The notes beneath the pieces were generated by a model that was not told the origin of the DNA, searched no databases, and saw nothing but the letters and a program-made list of their open reading frames with translations. The position numbers and the translations under genes are program-made. DNA of 64,000 nucleotides from Trichomonas vaginalis G3 (lineage: Eukaryota; Parabasalia; Trichomonadida; Trichomonadidae), in the NCBI RefSeq assembly GCF_026262505.1, contig NC_067203.1, forward strand, positions 27,137,411-27,201,410, in the 5' to 3' direction. Within the stretch, counting starts at the first letter, position 1; each line of letters starts with the position of its first letter. Positions 8,640 through 17,871 of this stretch are shown piece after piece.

Positions 8640-8790
8640 TGTTTTCACCTCTTGAATTTTCATGACTCTTCGTAAATTTTGTCAAACATGAACGTAAATG
8701 TTTTGTCAAAACTTCTTCGAAATGTTTGTCAAACATGAACGTAAATGTTTTGTCATGATTTCTTCGTAATGAGTGTAAAGGACCCAAAAA
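8640..8790. repeat. Short direct repeats (AACGTAAATGTTTTGTCA)
   Basis: Three imperfect copies of an AACGTAAATGTTTTGTC unit alternate with CTTCTTCG. They are similar to units at 8270-8390 and, on the other strand, to the ACAAAACATTTTACG monomers of the distant satellites. Confidence 0.45.
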
Positions 8791-8806
8791 TATAATTTAG
8801 GTGAAG

Positions 8807-8822
8807 AGGTGAGATCTCACCT
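8807..8822. promoter_or_regulatory. GATC-centred palindrome, CACCT type
   Basis: Second perfect AGGTGAGATCTCACCT, with CACCT repeats continuing towards the early-type leader of the gene at 8926. Confidence 0.55.
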
Positions 8823-8925
8823 GTTTTTTCACCTCTTTTTTCACCTCTTGAATTTTCATGAATTTTCCCGAAATAAAAATAAAGTTAGTTTTATTTTTTT
8901 TATTTTTTTATTTTTATGTAAAGAT

Positions 8926-9243
8926 ATGATTTCAACAATCGGCACAACAGCAATACAAACAACTACAGCACCAAACTCGTTAGTCATGAATCCAACATCT
9001 ATGTTAGTAGAGATGAAAAGCTTCATTCCTTCTTCATATACTTTTGAAACAGAAATCCAGAAGATAAAGCAAGAACTTTTAACAAGTAATTTAGACTGTA
9101 GTGCGAAAGATGAAACAAATGAACAGTATCTTTATGAAATGCAGGACATTATTGACCATTTACCTAAACTACCTGAAATCCAACAACAAAAACTCACTAT
9201 TCCTGAATTCGACGAAATTGAAGTGAAACAACTGACTCAGTAG
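8926..9243 (+). CDS. Hypothetical 105-residue early-type protein
   Basis: Starts at MISTIGTTAIQTTTAPN, right after the leader element ATGTAAAGAT; a longer upstream reading would run through the leader and is rejected. The N-terminal 30 residues are Thr-rich, followed by two helical segments with acidic character. It is bracketed by the palindrome at 8807 and, further on, that at 9895. No family recognised; its place among KilA-N genes suggests an early or regulatory role, as inference only. Confidence 0.5.
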   Translation: MISTIGTTAIQTTTAPNSLVMNPTSMLVEMKSFIPSSYTFETEIQKIKQELLTSNLDCSAKDETNEQYLYEMQDIIDHLPKLPEIQQQKLTIPEFDEIEVKQLTQ

Positions 9244-9613
9244 AAAAATAAAGAATTCATTCGTAAGGTAAACTATGATTCTAGGATTTCATTGCAACCA
9301 TAAGGTTATGGACAAAGATTGCGACATGGTATATAGAATGTTTCTGACATATATAAATCTGAAGAATTTAAGACCTACGACAACTTTGTTTCGTTAGTTG
9401 CAGAATGTGTTTGGGAAATAAGAGATAAAGATAGAAGAGGCAAAGTATGGAACAAACAAATAAGACCCGCTATGTTTGAGATGAAAGAGCAATTGACGCT
9501 TTAGTTGTTTTAGCTGGTTTTATTTCAATGTATAACGCAAAAATGAACCCGCAATGTTCTAAATGTAAAGCAGCAATGAGGAGATATAACTACTCCGTCA
9601 AAGGATAGAAAGA
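9244..9613 (+). other. Degraded coding remnants
   Basis: Contains coding-like fragments such as SLVAECVWEIRDKDRRGKVW, without a full-length frame. They resemble element genes in composition. No further signal was seen. Confidence 0.35.
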
Positions 9614-9877
9614 ATGAGAAACGACTATGCAGATTTAAAGAAAGAAGCAGAAAAACCAGCAGAAAATAAAATGGACATGTTAGAATTTCTGAACAAAAAC
9701 TATCCAACTGCTGACGATTTCCTTCTATCTGACGTCAAGAAGAAATATAAAGAAACCTTCGGCATAGTTAAAACATTCGATGTACTAAAAGAAGAAATAG
9801 AAGCTACAAAACTGTTTAGGATTTCAAATATACATCGTACAATTCATGTAAAAACGCTTGTGAAAAAAAAGAGGTGA
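9614..9877 (+). CDS. Small basic protein, possible DNA binder
   Basis: An 87-residue protein starting MRNDYADLKKEAEKPAENK. After a charged N-terminal helix comes FLNKNYPTADDFLLSDVKKKYKETFG, which could form a winged-helix-like fold, then a Lys-rich end. It ends in a stretch that becomes the AGGTGA array before the palindrome at 9895. DNA binding is a guess from charge and size. Confidence 0.45.
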   Translation: MRNDYADLKKEAEKPAENKMDMLEFLNKNYPTADDFLLSDVKKKYKETFGIVKTFDVLKEEIEATKLFRISNIHRTIHVKTLVKKKR

Positions 9878-9894
9878 AAAACAGGTGAGAAAAC

Positions 9895-9910
9895 AGGTGA
9901 GATCTCACCT
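9895..9910. promoter_or_regulatory. GATC-centred palindrome, CACCT type, inverted context
   Basis: AGGTGAGATCTCACCT preceded by three AGGTGA half-sites, the mirror image of the arrangement at 8613 and 8807. It is followed by CTTCACCTAAAC and by the palindrome TGCTGAATTCAGCA at 9931-9944. Confidence 0.55.
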
Positions 9911-10070
9911 CTTCACCTAAACATTATTTTTGCTGAATTCAGCAACAAAATTCTGAGTAAAATGCATATGGCTTGTGTCAAACCGTTGAGTTTTCACAAA
10001 ATTCCAAAAATAACGTTTACCATGTGAAACGTTTATAAAATAACTGGGGTAGAAAAGAGGGTAGAAATGA

Positions 10071-10084
10071 GGTTAGATCTAACC
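10071..10084. promoter_or_regulatory. GATC-centred palindrome, TAACC type, inverted context
   Basis: GGTTAGATCTAACC preceded by GGGTAGAAA-type half-sites, the mirror image of the module at 8052. It lies between a gene end and the early-type leader of the gene at 10205. Confidence 0.5.
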
Positions 10085-10204
10085 ATCTACCCTAAAATAT
10101 ATTTTTATTGAATTCAGCAACAAAATCATGAATTTCCTTAAGACAGAAAAAATAAAGTTAGTTTTATTTTTATTTATTTTTTTATTTTGTATGTAAGAAC
10201 AGAA

Positions 10205-10816
10205 ATGACAAACATTGAGTTTGAAACAGTTAGAAAGATAGACAATGACACCAAAGTGGTTAGAATAGGTGATTTAAACGTAAGATACTCAAAGAAATAC
10301 AACAAATATTCTTTGTCAGACATTATATTTCCATCTGGAAAGAAAACACACGACTGGGTTAGAAATGCTTCAACTCAGAAAATTTTGACAAGAAATCCTG
10401 AGCTTATGATATCAGTAAGATTCTATGGAACTACAGCATATCTCATCGACAAAAGTCTTATACCAATAGTTTTGTTATGGATTGACCCAGTTGTTGGATA
10501 TAACTTCATAACTTATGGTTCATTCGATACGGAACGTTGCAGTGAAGGCTTACTTTACATCGTTCAGAAACCGAAGGACTTCAACACAAAAAGATATAAG
10601 ATAGGAAGGACATATAATATAACTCAAAGATATGACAGTACAGTCAATAGAGTCAAGGTTGTGTTCGTTAATGATATGAGAGCCGCAGAAACAGAACTAC
10701 TCGAAAAGTTTGAGAAAATGTATGGTGCTCCCATAAAAGGTAAAGAAACGTTTGAAGTAGATGAGATAGATAAAGCTATAAAATTATTTGACGAAGTTGC
10801 TGAAAAATACATGTAA
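10205..10816 (+). CDS. KilA-N protein with T5orf172/GIY-YIG-like domain
   Basis: 203 residues, starting right after the leader TTTTGTATGTAAGAACAGAA. Residues about 18-100 look like a KilA-N DNA-binding domain (IGDLNVRYSKKYNKYSLSDII, HDWVRN, LLWIDP). Residues 115-187 resemble the T5orf172/GIY-YIG fold, with LLYIV at 117-121, YKIGRT at 131-136, an AAETELL helix at 160-166 and a final FEV strand. In large DNA viruses this pairing occurs in regulatory or nuclease proteins. It appears intact and belongs to the element's early-type gene island. Confidence 0.75.
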   Translation: MTNIEFETVRKIDNDTKVVRIGDLNVRYSKKYNKYSLSDIIFPSGKKTHDWVRNASTQKILTRNPELMISVRFYGTTAYLIDKSLIPIVLLWIDPVVGYNFITYGSFDTERCSEGLLYIVQKPKDFNTKRYKIGRTYNITQRYDSTVNRVKVVFVNDMRAAETELLEKFEKMYGAPIKGKETFEVDEIDKAIKLFDEVAEKYM

Positions 10817-10907
10817 AGCGTTTATTTTTGGTCTTTTGTGAAAGATAGAAAAAATAACGCTAATTTTATTTTTATTTATTTTTTTTATTTTGTATGTAAA
10901 GACAGAT

Positions 10908-11735
10908 ATGTCAACAACAGAGAACACAACAACTGCTATCGTTCATGAAGCCATAAATGAAGAATACGAATACATACAGTATAACAAACAATTGAGACTC
11001 ATTCGTTCAGTCAAAGATGACATGTACCAAATGCAAAGTATAATGAATGCTCTTCTTTCTACAAAGCAAGCATATCATTGGTTTGAAAACCAACAGGCTA
11101 AAGAACTTTTAGAAGAATTTCCTCATATGATTGCTTCCCTCGGAAAACCGAGGGAAGAGATTCCATTCGAAAATCGCAAGAATTTGGCTCCTGGTTTGAA
11201 AGGTTATTATGTTCATAGACTTTTAGTAAATGCTGTAGCAATGTGGGCTTCACCTCGTTATGCTTGTTATATTTTCATGATGTTAGATGAACTATATAAA
11301 GCAGAACGTGGAGAGCTGGAAAAGAAACTTCAAGCAAAAGATGAAGTCATTGAATCCAAAGACAAAAGCATACAGAAAAGAATACCGCGTTCAGTACCAA
11401 AAGGAAAGGAAAAGAGTTATAAGTATATGATTTACGCTGAAGAGTTGGAGAAAGAAGAAGATAGAGATATGGTTATGTTGCATTTAGTCAGAAGAAATAA
11501 CAAAAGCTTTTACGACCTTGCTAAGATTTACAAATCTGACAGAAACTGGTTCTATCGTGAAAACTTACCGATTTCAATGACACCGAATGAGCAAATAAAG
11601 GAAATTGTCAAAAATACTCTTCCTCAAACACACTATGACATCAAAGGTTGCACAATACTTACATTCAAAGAAGACTTACCATTACTGAAGGAAAAGATAA
11701 CAGAATATTTCGACAACTTCAAAGAGGAAGAATAA
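10908..11735 (+). CDS. KilA-N protein with DUF3627-like C-terminus
   Basis: 275 residues, starting after a leader nearly identical to that of the preceding gene. Residues 50-130 match KilA-N (AYHWFENQQAKELLEEF, GYYVHRLLVNAVAMWASPRYA). Residues 130-155 form a charged coiled coil, and the C-terminal half (SYKYMIYAEELEKEE...) resembles the virus domain often found behind KilA-N. Probably a sequence-specific DNA-binding protein. A 10-bp-stem hairpin is embedded in frame at 11134-11157 and encodes the SLGKPREE segment. Looks intact. Confidence 0.7.
   Translation: MSTTENTTTAIVHEAINEEYEYIQYNKQLRLIRSVKDDMYQMQSIMNALLSTKQAYHWFENQQAKELLEEFPHMIASLGKPREEIPFENRKNLAPGLKGYYVHRLLVNAVAMWASPRYACYIFMMLDELYKAERGELEKKLQAKDEVIESKDKSIQKRIPRSVPKGKEKSYKYMIYAEELEKEEDRDMVMLHLVRRNNKSFYDLAKIYKSDRNWFYRENLPISMTPNEQIKEIVKNTLPQTHYDIKGCTILTFKEDLPLLKEKITEYFDNFKEEE
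11134..11157. repeat. GC-rich hairpin inside a KilA-N gene
   Basis: CTTCCCTCGG, a four-A loop, then CCGAGGGAAG: a perfect 10-bp stem within coding sequence, far richer in GC than its surroundings. It resembles the other in-gene hairpins but has a single long stem. Confidence 0.65.
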
Positions 11736-11789
11736 AAAAATCTAAGCTAATTTTATTTTTTTATAAAATTTTATCTCATATGAAAGAAC

Positions 11790-12005
11790 ATGAATTTAGA
11801 ATATTCGGAACTCATGACAGAAGAAGAGAACGAACAACATGTAAAAGATTATGCAAAATTTCTGAAGACATACAAAGCATTTAAACAATATCTAAATGCT
11901 TCTAAAGATTATGCAAAATTTCTGAAGGTATATAAAGCTTATGAAAAAGCGTATGAAAAGTTTATACATTGGGGAATTGTTGTAAAATATCCATATGAAG
12001 ACTAA
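11790..12005 (+). CDS. Hypothetical 71-residue protein with internal repeat
   Basis: Two copies of a DYAKFLKxYKAxxxY motif (near residues 13-26 and 33-46) make up most of the protein, which ends FIHWGIVVKYPYED. It is helical, with many Lys and Tyr. The leader has CTAAGCTAATTTTATT and ATGAAAGAAC before the ATG, a diverged early-type leader. Function unknown. Confidence 0.45.
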   Translation: MNLEYSELMTEEENEQHVKDYAKFLKTYKAFKQYLNASKDYAKFLKVYKAYEKAYEKFIHWGIVVKYPYED

Positions 12006-12025
12006 CCAAAAATATATTTTTGAAT

Positions 12026-12490
12026 AACTGCCATCCTCCTGTGTTGTCAAAATGTCATGTTGTCTCATTTTTTCAGAGAAGTTAAATGACCTGGTGACAT
12101 GGTGACATGGTGACACCTTCAGTTCTTCAAAAATAATTCATAACTGCCATCCTCCTGTGTTGTCAAAATGTCATGTTGTCTCATTTTTAAAAGAAGTTAA
12201 ATGACCTGGTGACATGGTGACATGGTGACACCTTCAGTTCTTCAAAAATAATTCATAACTGCCATCCTCCTGTGTTGTCAAAATGTCATGTTGTCTCATT
12301 TTTTCAGAGAAGTTAATTAACCTGGTAGCACATGGTGACATGGTGACACCTTCAGTTCTTCAAAAATAATTCATAACTGCCATCCTCCTGTGTTGTCAAA
12401 ATGTCATGTTGTCTCATTTTTTCAGAGAAGTTAATTAACCTGGTAGCACATGGTGACATGGTGACACTTTCAGTTATTCAAAAATATATT
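12026..12490. repeat. Tandem repeat, four units of about 116 bp
   Basis: Units start at 12026, 12142, 12258 and 12375, each beginning AACTGCCATCCTCCTGTG and containing ATGTTGTCTCATTTTT and a CACATGGTGACATGGTGAC run. A related single unit opens the duplicated blocks at about 42000 and 46130. It fills the space between convergent genes. Confidence 0.8.
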
Positions 12491-12495
12491 TTTGC

Positions 12496-12969
12496 TTAAA
12501 TAACTTCAGGGTCTATTTCTTCAACCATTTCACTTCCTTCGTCAATGTCAATAGAAGCTTCTTCAACCTTTGGTAAGAATTTCTGTATAACATCTTTGTT
12601 CGTTATTGTCTTCAGAGATGAAGGATAATATTTCACATTTGTTTCACCCTTCTTATATTCTTTCTGTTCGGAAAGATTTAAAGCAATACTGAAGAAGTCA
12701 ATGTTAGAGTTCTTTATAACAGTATAATGAGTATCTTTGACATTCACGAAGAAACTCTTTTGTTTCAAAACTACTGCTAACTCTTGTGAAGTATAACGTT
12801 TGCGGTCAATGACGATAGCTAATGGTCTGACATACTGACCAAACTTAGATTCTTTCACAAACTTCTTGTTAAAGATAACATTAACATTTGAAGCATTATT
12901 GAACTCATTCTTGATGGCAGTAGCGAGAGCATTGTATGAAAAGAACTTGCAATCTTGCATGTGTTTCAT
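12496..12969 (-). CDS. Hypothetical 157-residue Maverick protein
   Basis: Starts MKHMQDCKFFSYNALATAIKNEF; beta/alpha mixed, with an acidic C-terminal tail (EEASIDIDEGSEMVEEID). It diverges from the polymerase-region gene at 13060 across about 90 bases of A/T-rich DNA. A stretch RPLAIVIDRKRYTSQELAVVL suggests a folded core. No family recognised. Confidence 0.5.
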   Translation of the reverse strand: MKHMQDCKFFSYNALATAIKNEFNNASNVNVIFNKKFVKESKFGQYVRPLAIVIDRKRYTSQELAVVLKQKSFFVNVKDTHYTVIKNSNIDFFSIALNLSEQKEYKKGETNVKYYPSSLKTITNKDVIQKFLPKVEEASIDIDEGSEMVEEIDPEVI

Positions 12970-13059
12970 TAAAATAAAAATATTAAATTATTTTGAAAAA
13001 TAACTTTAAAAAATCTAATCTAATTTTTTCAAAAAATATTTTTTTATTTCCTACTAAAG

Positions 13060-14259
13060 ATGTATCGGAAGTTGTCTAAGTTAGAACACTCGGAAATAAA
13101 ACAACTTCTTACAGAAGCTAACATAGATGTTGCAAAACATTACACAACAAACAAAAAAGCACTCGCTGACATCCTCAATGACTACAATGGTGCAATAAGT
13201 TATGATAGAATTCATGAGTTCATAAATGCAAGAGCATTTCCTTTAAATGACGTTGCTATTGACTTATATCATAGACGTTCAGTACCTCATGAAGTAAGAA
13301 GAGAAATGTTTGACATAACAAATGCAAACGTTGGTCATACTCGTAAAGCTCTTTCGCATGATGTTCGTCAAGAGATGTTTGACATAACAAATGCGAACGT
13401 TGGTGAAACAAGAAGAAGAGACGACACACTGAAACAACAGAGAAGAGAGATGTTTAAAAGTGCTATAGAACAAGTTCGCAAAGCTAACGATGTCATTCGT
13501 TCCATTGACGACAAACCAAAAGAAGGTGAGAGATGGTTAAAGAAAGATGAAGAGAATAGGAAGAGAAATGTGAAGTCAGGCAATAGACTCATTGACTTTA
13601 ACATCGAAGCTTTAGATGAACCAAACAGAGACTACTTACACAAACATTTCGGTAAGGTTTTCATGAGACTCTTAGAGAAAATTAAAATAAACTCACAACA
13701 GAGATGGATGGTATGTTATAAACTTGGTGGAAAGTATGAATGTTCTACGTTAAACCTCAATAATATTGGAACATTACTACATCAGCTCTTGAAGGAGAAC
13801 TTTATATCAGAGATAGAAGCAAATGCTGCAGGTATTGTTGAAATGCACTATGACTTCTTCTTGACAAACATAAAGAATCTTACCGAAATAAAGATGTATG
13901 ATTTAACAGAATATGAAGGCTTAACGATGTCAGATGTAAAGAAAGGCAAACCAAAAAAGAGACCATATAGAGATGAAAGCACACTGACAAATGACCAGAA
14001 AGCCATTTTGGAAGCTCTTAAGCAAACAGGAAACCTAGCACTTATAGAAAGCTTTTGGAAAGATAATGGTGAAAAGAAGTTTTATAAGAAGAGAAGCGGT
14101 CAGTTCTGGAAGTATCTTTGCACATTACCTATAAATCTTGAACGCTACCAAATCTTCAATGAACTGAACAAAAGAACTGCAGCACTTATGACAGAAGACA
14201 ATTGTTTCGTTTATGCTTGCATTCAGGCTGGAGTAGATGAAGAACTATTGACCACATGA
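13060..14259 (+). CDS. Polymerase-leading protein with internal repeats
   Basis: 399 residues. Residues 1-60 are helical (SKLEHSEIKQLLTEANI). From about residue 75 there are two copies of a VRxEMFDITNANVG repeat plus a diverged third, then a long charged region. The end contains a DNCFVYACIQAGV motif that recalls the Cys segment of OTU/papain-like proteases. It overlaps the polymerase gene by ATGA. In Polintons the polymerase N-terminal region often carries extra domains; whether this is a separate protein is not settled. Weak family evidence. Confidence 0.5.
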   Translation: MYRKLSKLEHSEIKQLLTEANIDVAKHYTTNKKALADILNDYNGAISYDRIHEFINARAFPLNDVAIDLYHRRSVPHEVRREMFDITNANVGHTRKALSHDVRQEMFDITNANVGETRRRDDTLKQQRREMFKSAIEQVRKANDVIRSIDDKPKEGERWLKKDEENRKRNVKSGNRLIDFNIEALDEPNRDYLHKHFGKVFMRLLEKIKINSQQRWMVCYKLGGKYECSTLNLNNIGTLLHQLLKENFISEIEANAAGIVEMHYDFFLTNIKNLTEIKMYDLTEYEGLTMSDVKKGKPKKRPYRDESTLTNDQKAILEALKQTGNLALIESFWKDNGEKKFYKKRSGQFWKYLCTLPINLERYQIFNELNKRTAALMTEDNCFVYACIQAGVDEELLTT

Positions 14260-16880
14260 GAGAAGTCATTCGTGTTAGAGACTTTCCTCAAAGTAAAGTA
14301 CAAGAAATTTCTGACGCAACAAGTATAGCATTTAATGTTACCATTGGTTATTTCAATGACTCAAGACATAATGAAATAAAGAGATACATACCAAAAGAAT
14401 GTGAAACTGCTCGAACTATTGACTTACTTCTTGTTGAAGACCACTACATGCTAAACGAAAGATTACCAATGACAACATATTTCATTCGCAACTATATAGA
14501 AATCTTGAAGGAGTGTGGTGGAATGAACATTGAGAAACAAATGAAGATTTATACAAAGAGAGATGGTAAATACATTGTTCGCATGGATAGAACAACACCG
14601 TTATGGGATGTTATGAAAACATTGTGGAGTGCAAATATTTTGAACCTATTTCTTATGGAGAACTTTTCACATATACGACTGACTTATATAAACAGAACCT
14701 TGCACCATTTAAAGATTTGACATATGCTCCAAAGTATTGTGTACAACTGAAGAAGAAAGCAGAGTCAAAAGAAGTAAATAAAGCTAAATGTAAGTTCATT
14801 CCTGAGCATGTTTTCTTTGCTGACTTTGAGTGCAGTACCGATGGCTTTCATAAAGCTTTTAACATCTGTTATGACAGTGAAGATGGTTCAATGAGTGAAA
14901 GCATATGGGGTCAGAACTGTGCAACAGAATTTTTGGAACGACTTCCTGACAAGAGTTTAATATATTTCCATAACCTCAGTTATGATATAAACTTCATCTT
15001 AAGACACATGACAGAAGTGAAAGGAACTCCCATCATTAAAGGTTCACGAACAATGCAAATAACTGGTTTATATAAAGGACGGGCAATTATTATAAAAGAC
15101 TCTTACAGTGTTATAAATAAGAAGCTTTAAACTATTTCCTGCTATGTTTAACTTACAAACAGGACCGAAAGAAGTATTTCCATATAACTACTACAGCAGT
15201 ACTTTGTTAGCAAATGACAACAGAACTGGTGTCATTTCTGAAGCATGTAAGTTTATCCGGGATGCAGATACATTCATGAAAAACATAGATTCCATCAAAA
15301 GGTTGCAGAATAGATGAGAACCACTTCGACTTAGAAAAATATAGCACGTTTATTGCAAACAAGATGTAAGAATTTTAAGAGAAGGTTTTGTTAAGTTCCG
15401 CAATGACTTATTGAAAGAATTTGATTTAAACGTTTATGACTACGTTAGTATTTGTTCAATTGCTAACAAATTGTTTGAGAACAGAGTATACTTCCCGAAT
15501 GGAAATCTTTATGACCTCTCAAATAAACCAAGAGAATTTATTTCACGCTGTATTCAAGGTGGAAGATGTATGTTGTCAGATAACATGAAACAAAAGAGCG
15601 AAAAGAAACTCATTGCTGATTTCGACGCTGTTTCATTATATCCATCCGCTATAGCAAGACTTTATACTTTAGAAGGAATTCCAAAGGTTATGAAGGATGA
15701 GATGCTAAGCACAGAGTATCTCATGAGACATTTATTCGATGACGACCAAAAGGAACCCATTGGTGAAAAGTTTATGTCCGGCTTCTTTGTTCTCATTAAG
15801 ATAACAGAGATTGGAATACATAGACACTTTCCTTTAATAGTTTGTGACCCTGAACTAAATCCAGAACTTAACGTTCCCAGAAGTTCAAACACTTGCTGTT
15901 TAATGTATGTTGACCATATAACATTACAAGACCTCATAAAATATCAAGGTGTCAAATGTGAAGTGTTGCAAGGATACTATTACGATGGAAACAGAGATAT
16001 TAGAATAAGAGATGAAGTAAAGAAGTTGTTTGAGTTAAGGTTAAAGTATAAGAAAGAAGGAAATCCTTTGCAAGAAAATATAAAGCTCATTCTGAACAGT
16101 ATTTATGGCAAAACTATTCTATCTCCTATTGAGTCAAAAATAACCATAGTAAATGACAAAGATGCTATAAGATATGCCATCAGAAACTACAACCATATAG
16201 TGAAGTTCGAAGGTTTGGATGGTTCAGATAAAACTATTTTCAAGCTAACGAAAAGCATTTGCAGACACTTTAACTTCTGTCCACTTGGTGTTAACATTCT
16301 GTCTATGTCGAAGAGAATAATGTGTGAAGTATTCTGTACTGCTGAGGACTTAGGAATGGACATCTTTTATAGCGATACGGACAGTATGCATCTCTACAAT
16401 GAAGATATCCCTCGTTTAGCTGAAGAGTTTGAGAAACGTTATGGAAGAGTTCTCATTGGTAAAAACCTTGGTCAATTTCATTCTGACTTCGCAGAAATAA
16501 CACCTGGAAAACAAAGTTTAGCATACAAGTCAATATTTTGTGGAAAGAAGACCTACATAGACTTACTCACTAACGATTTAAATGAAGTTGCATTTCACTG
16601 CAGAATGAAAGGCGTGAAGCAAGATGTTATTGCTTTAACCGCTAATGAAATGTTTCCTGACTCTGTTCAGTGTTTCTATGATGAAGATAAAGGTTTAATG
16701 GTTCCGCAAGGAAAATTTGACAAAGACTCTGAGTTCAGTGTTATGAAGTTATATAAAGCACTTTATGACGGTCAAGAGATTGGATTTGACTTATGTAAGT
16801 CTTCTAGTCCTTGCTTTGCTGAAAAGTTTAACTTCTCAATAACGACTAAAACAAGCTTTATTCGTAAGTTGAAGTTCTGA
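14256..16880 (+). pseudogene. Protein-primed family B DNA polymerase, broken
   Basis: Exonuclease motifs FADFECS and HNLSYDINFI occur in the first part. The polymerase part has motif A (DFDAVSLYPSAIARLY), motif B (KLILNSIYGKT) and motif C (FYSDTDSMHLY). This set is that of Polinton-type pPolB, which replicates the linear element from a terminal protein. About two or three lesions make it a fossil. It follows the 13060 gene and ends near short AATGAGGTCAT repeats at 16880-16965. Confidence 0.9.
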
Positions 16881-16881
16881 G

Positions 16882-16968
16882 GTCATTTATTTTTGTCAGC
16901 AATGAGGTCATGAATGAGGTCATGAATGAGGTCATTTATTTTTGTCAGAAATGAGGTCATTCGTGATA
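16882..16968. repeat. Short ATGAGGTCAT direct repeats
   Basis: Five copies of ATGAGGTCAT or GAGGTCATTTATTTTTGTCAG between convergent genes; probably the shared 3' region of both. Confidence 0.5.
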
Positions 16969-16989
16969 AAAATAAAGCTAGCGTAGATT

Positions 16990-17847
16990 TTACAATACTG
17001 CGATGGTAGAGTTTAAGAGTTGTGCTTCAATGTAGAGACAGTCCTTATGGTCTGGAGGTAAGAACACTGGGCAGTTATGGTCATGAGTGGAGAACATGTC
17101 TATCCAAAACTCACGATTGAAGCCAGTTAATTTATAGTATTTAGGGTTAGGAAGTGGTGAAGTTCTTGTATGACCAATGAACTCATTTTCAACTCCCTTA
17201 CTTAAGTTTGAATATAATATAGCTTGCTTTCTATCCCAAATGCCAGGTGTTACAATCTTTGAAAATTCATTTTTCCTCGGAAGCATTGCATCATAATTGA
17301 AAACATTCTTGAAATCATCACTTGGTTCAGAGATTTGAAATCTTATACGTAATGGATTTTTTTTCTTTTTAGCTACTTCATTGAATGGTGAGAATACAAC
17401 AAACTGACAGTCATGTGTTCCATCTTCATTTTCATTAAATTCATAATGAAAGTCTATAAGTTGTGGCTGACTACCTTCTTCTTTCAGTTGTGCAAGAAAC
17501 TCACGTAAAGGCTGTAAAGTTTGTACTTCAATGTTGAACTTTTTCTCGAACATTTCATTGAAGGAAATCATACATTCTTGTAAAGTTGTATCGTCTTTAA
17601 AGTATTTGTATATGTGAATGTTTTGGGCGCTTAAAGACTGTTCGTCATTTTCTATCTCGACTTGAAGTATAAAGTCAACCTTTCTGAAAGCACGTGTTAT
17701 ATACATAGATGTTATGCCAATGTACTTCTCTTCATTTATGTTCACAATCCAGTCTGTTGGAAACTTAAACGTTACTCTGTTCCCCTTTATTTTGACGTCA
17801 GGGTTTTCACTACTGAACGCAACAGATAAAGGTATTTGTCTATACAT
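16990..17847 (-). CDS. Capsid-like virion protein, paralogue of 596-1477
   Basis: 285 residues, intact. The N-terminus has VTFKFPTDWIVNINEEKYIGI, and the C-terminal third has PGIWDRKQAILYSNLS followed by a PxPxYY segment and beta-rich end. The same order of motifs occurs in 596-1477. A central Lys-rich loop (EVAKKKKNPLRIRF) is distinctive. It sits between the polymerase and the capsid genes. Minor capsid role is inferred from Polinton gene content and paralogy. Confidence 0.6.
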   Translation of the reverse strand: MYRQIPLSVAFSSENPDVKIKGNRVTFKFPTDWIVNINEEKYIGITSMYITRAFRKVDFILQVEIENDEQSLSAQNIHIYKYFKDDTTLQECMISFNEMFEKKFNIEVQTLQPLREFLAQLKEEGSQPQLIDFHYEFNENEDGTHDCQFVVFSPFNEVAKKKKNPLRIRFQISEPSDDFKNVFNYDAMLPRKNEFSKIVTPGIWDRKQAILYSNLSKGVENEFIGHTRTSPLPNPKYYKLTGFNREFWIDMFSTHDHNCPVFLPPDHKDCLYIEAQLLNSTIAVL

Positions 17848-17871
17848 TTAATTCGGATAAAAATAAACCAT

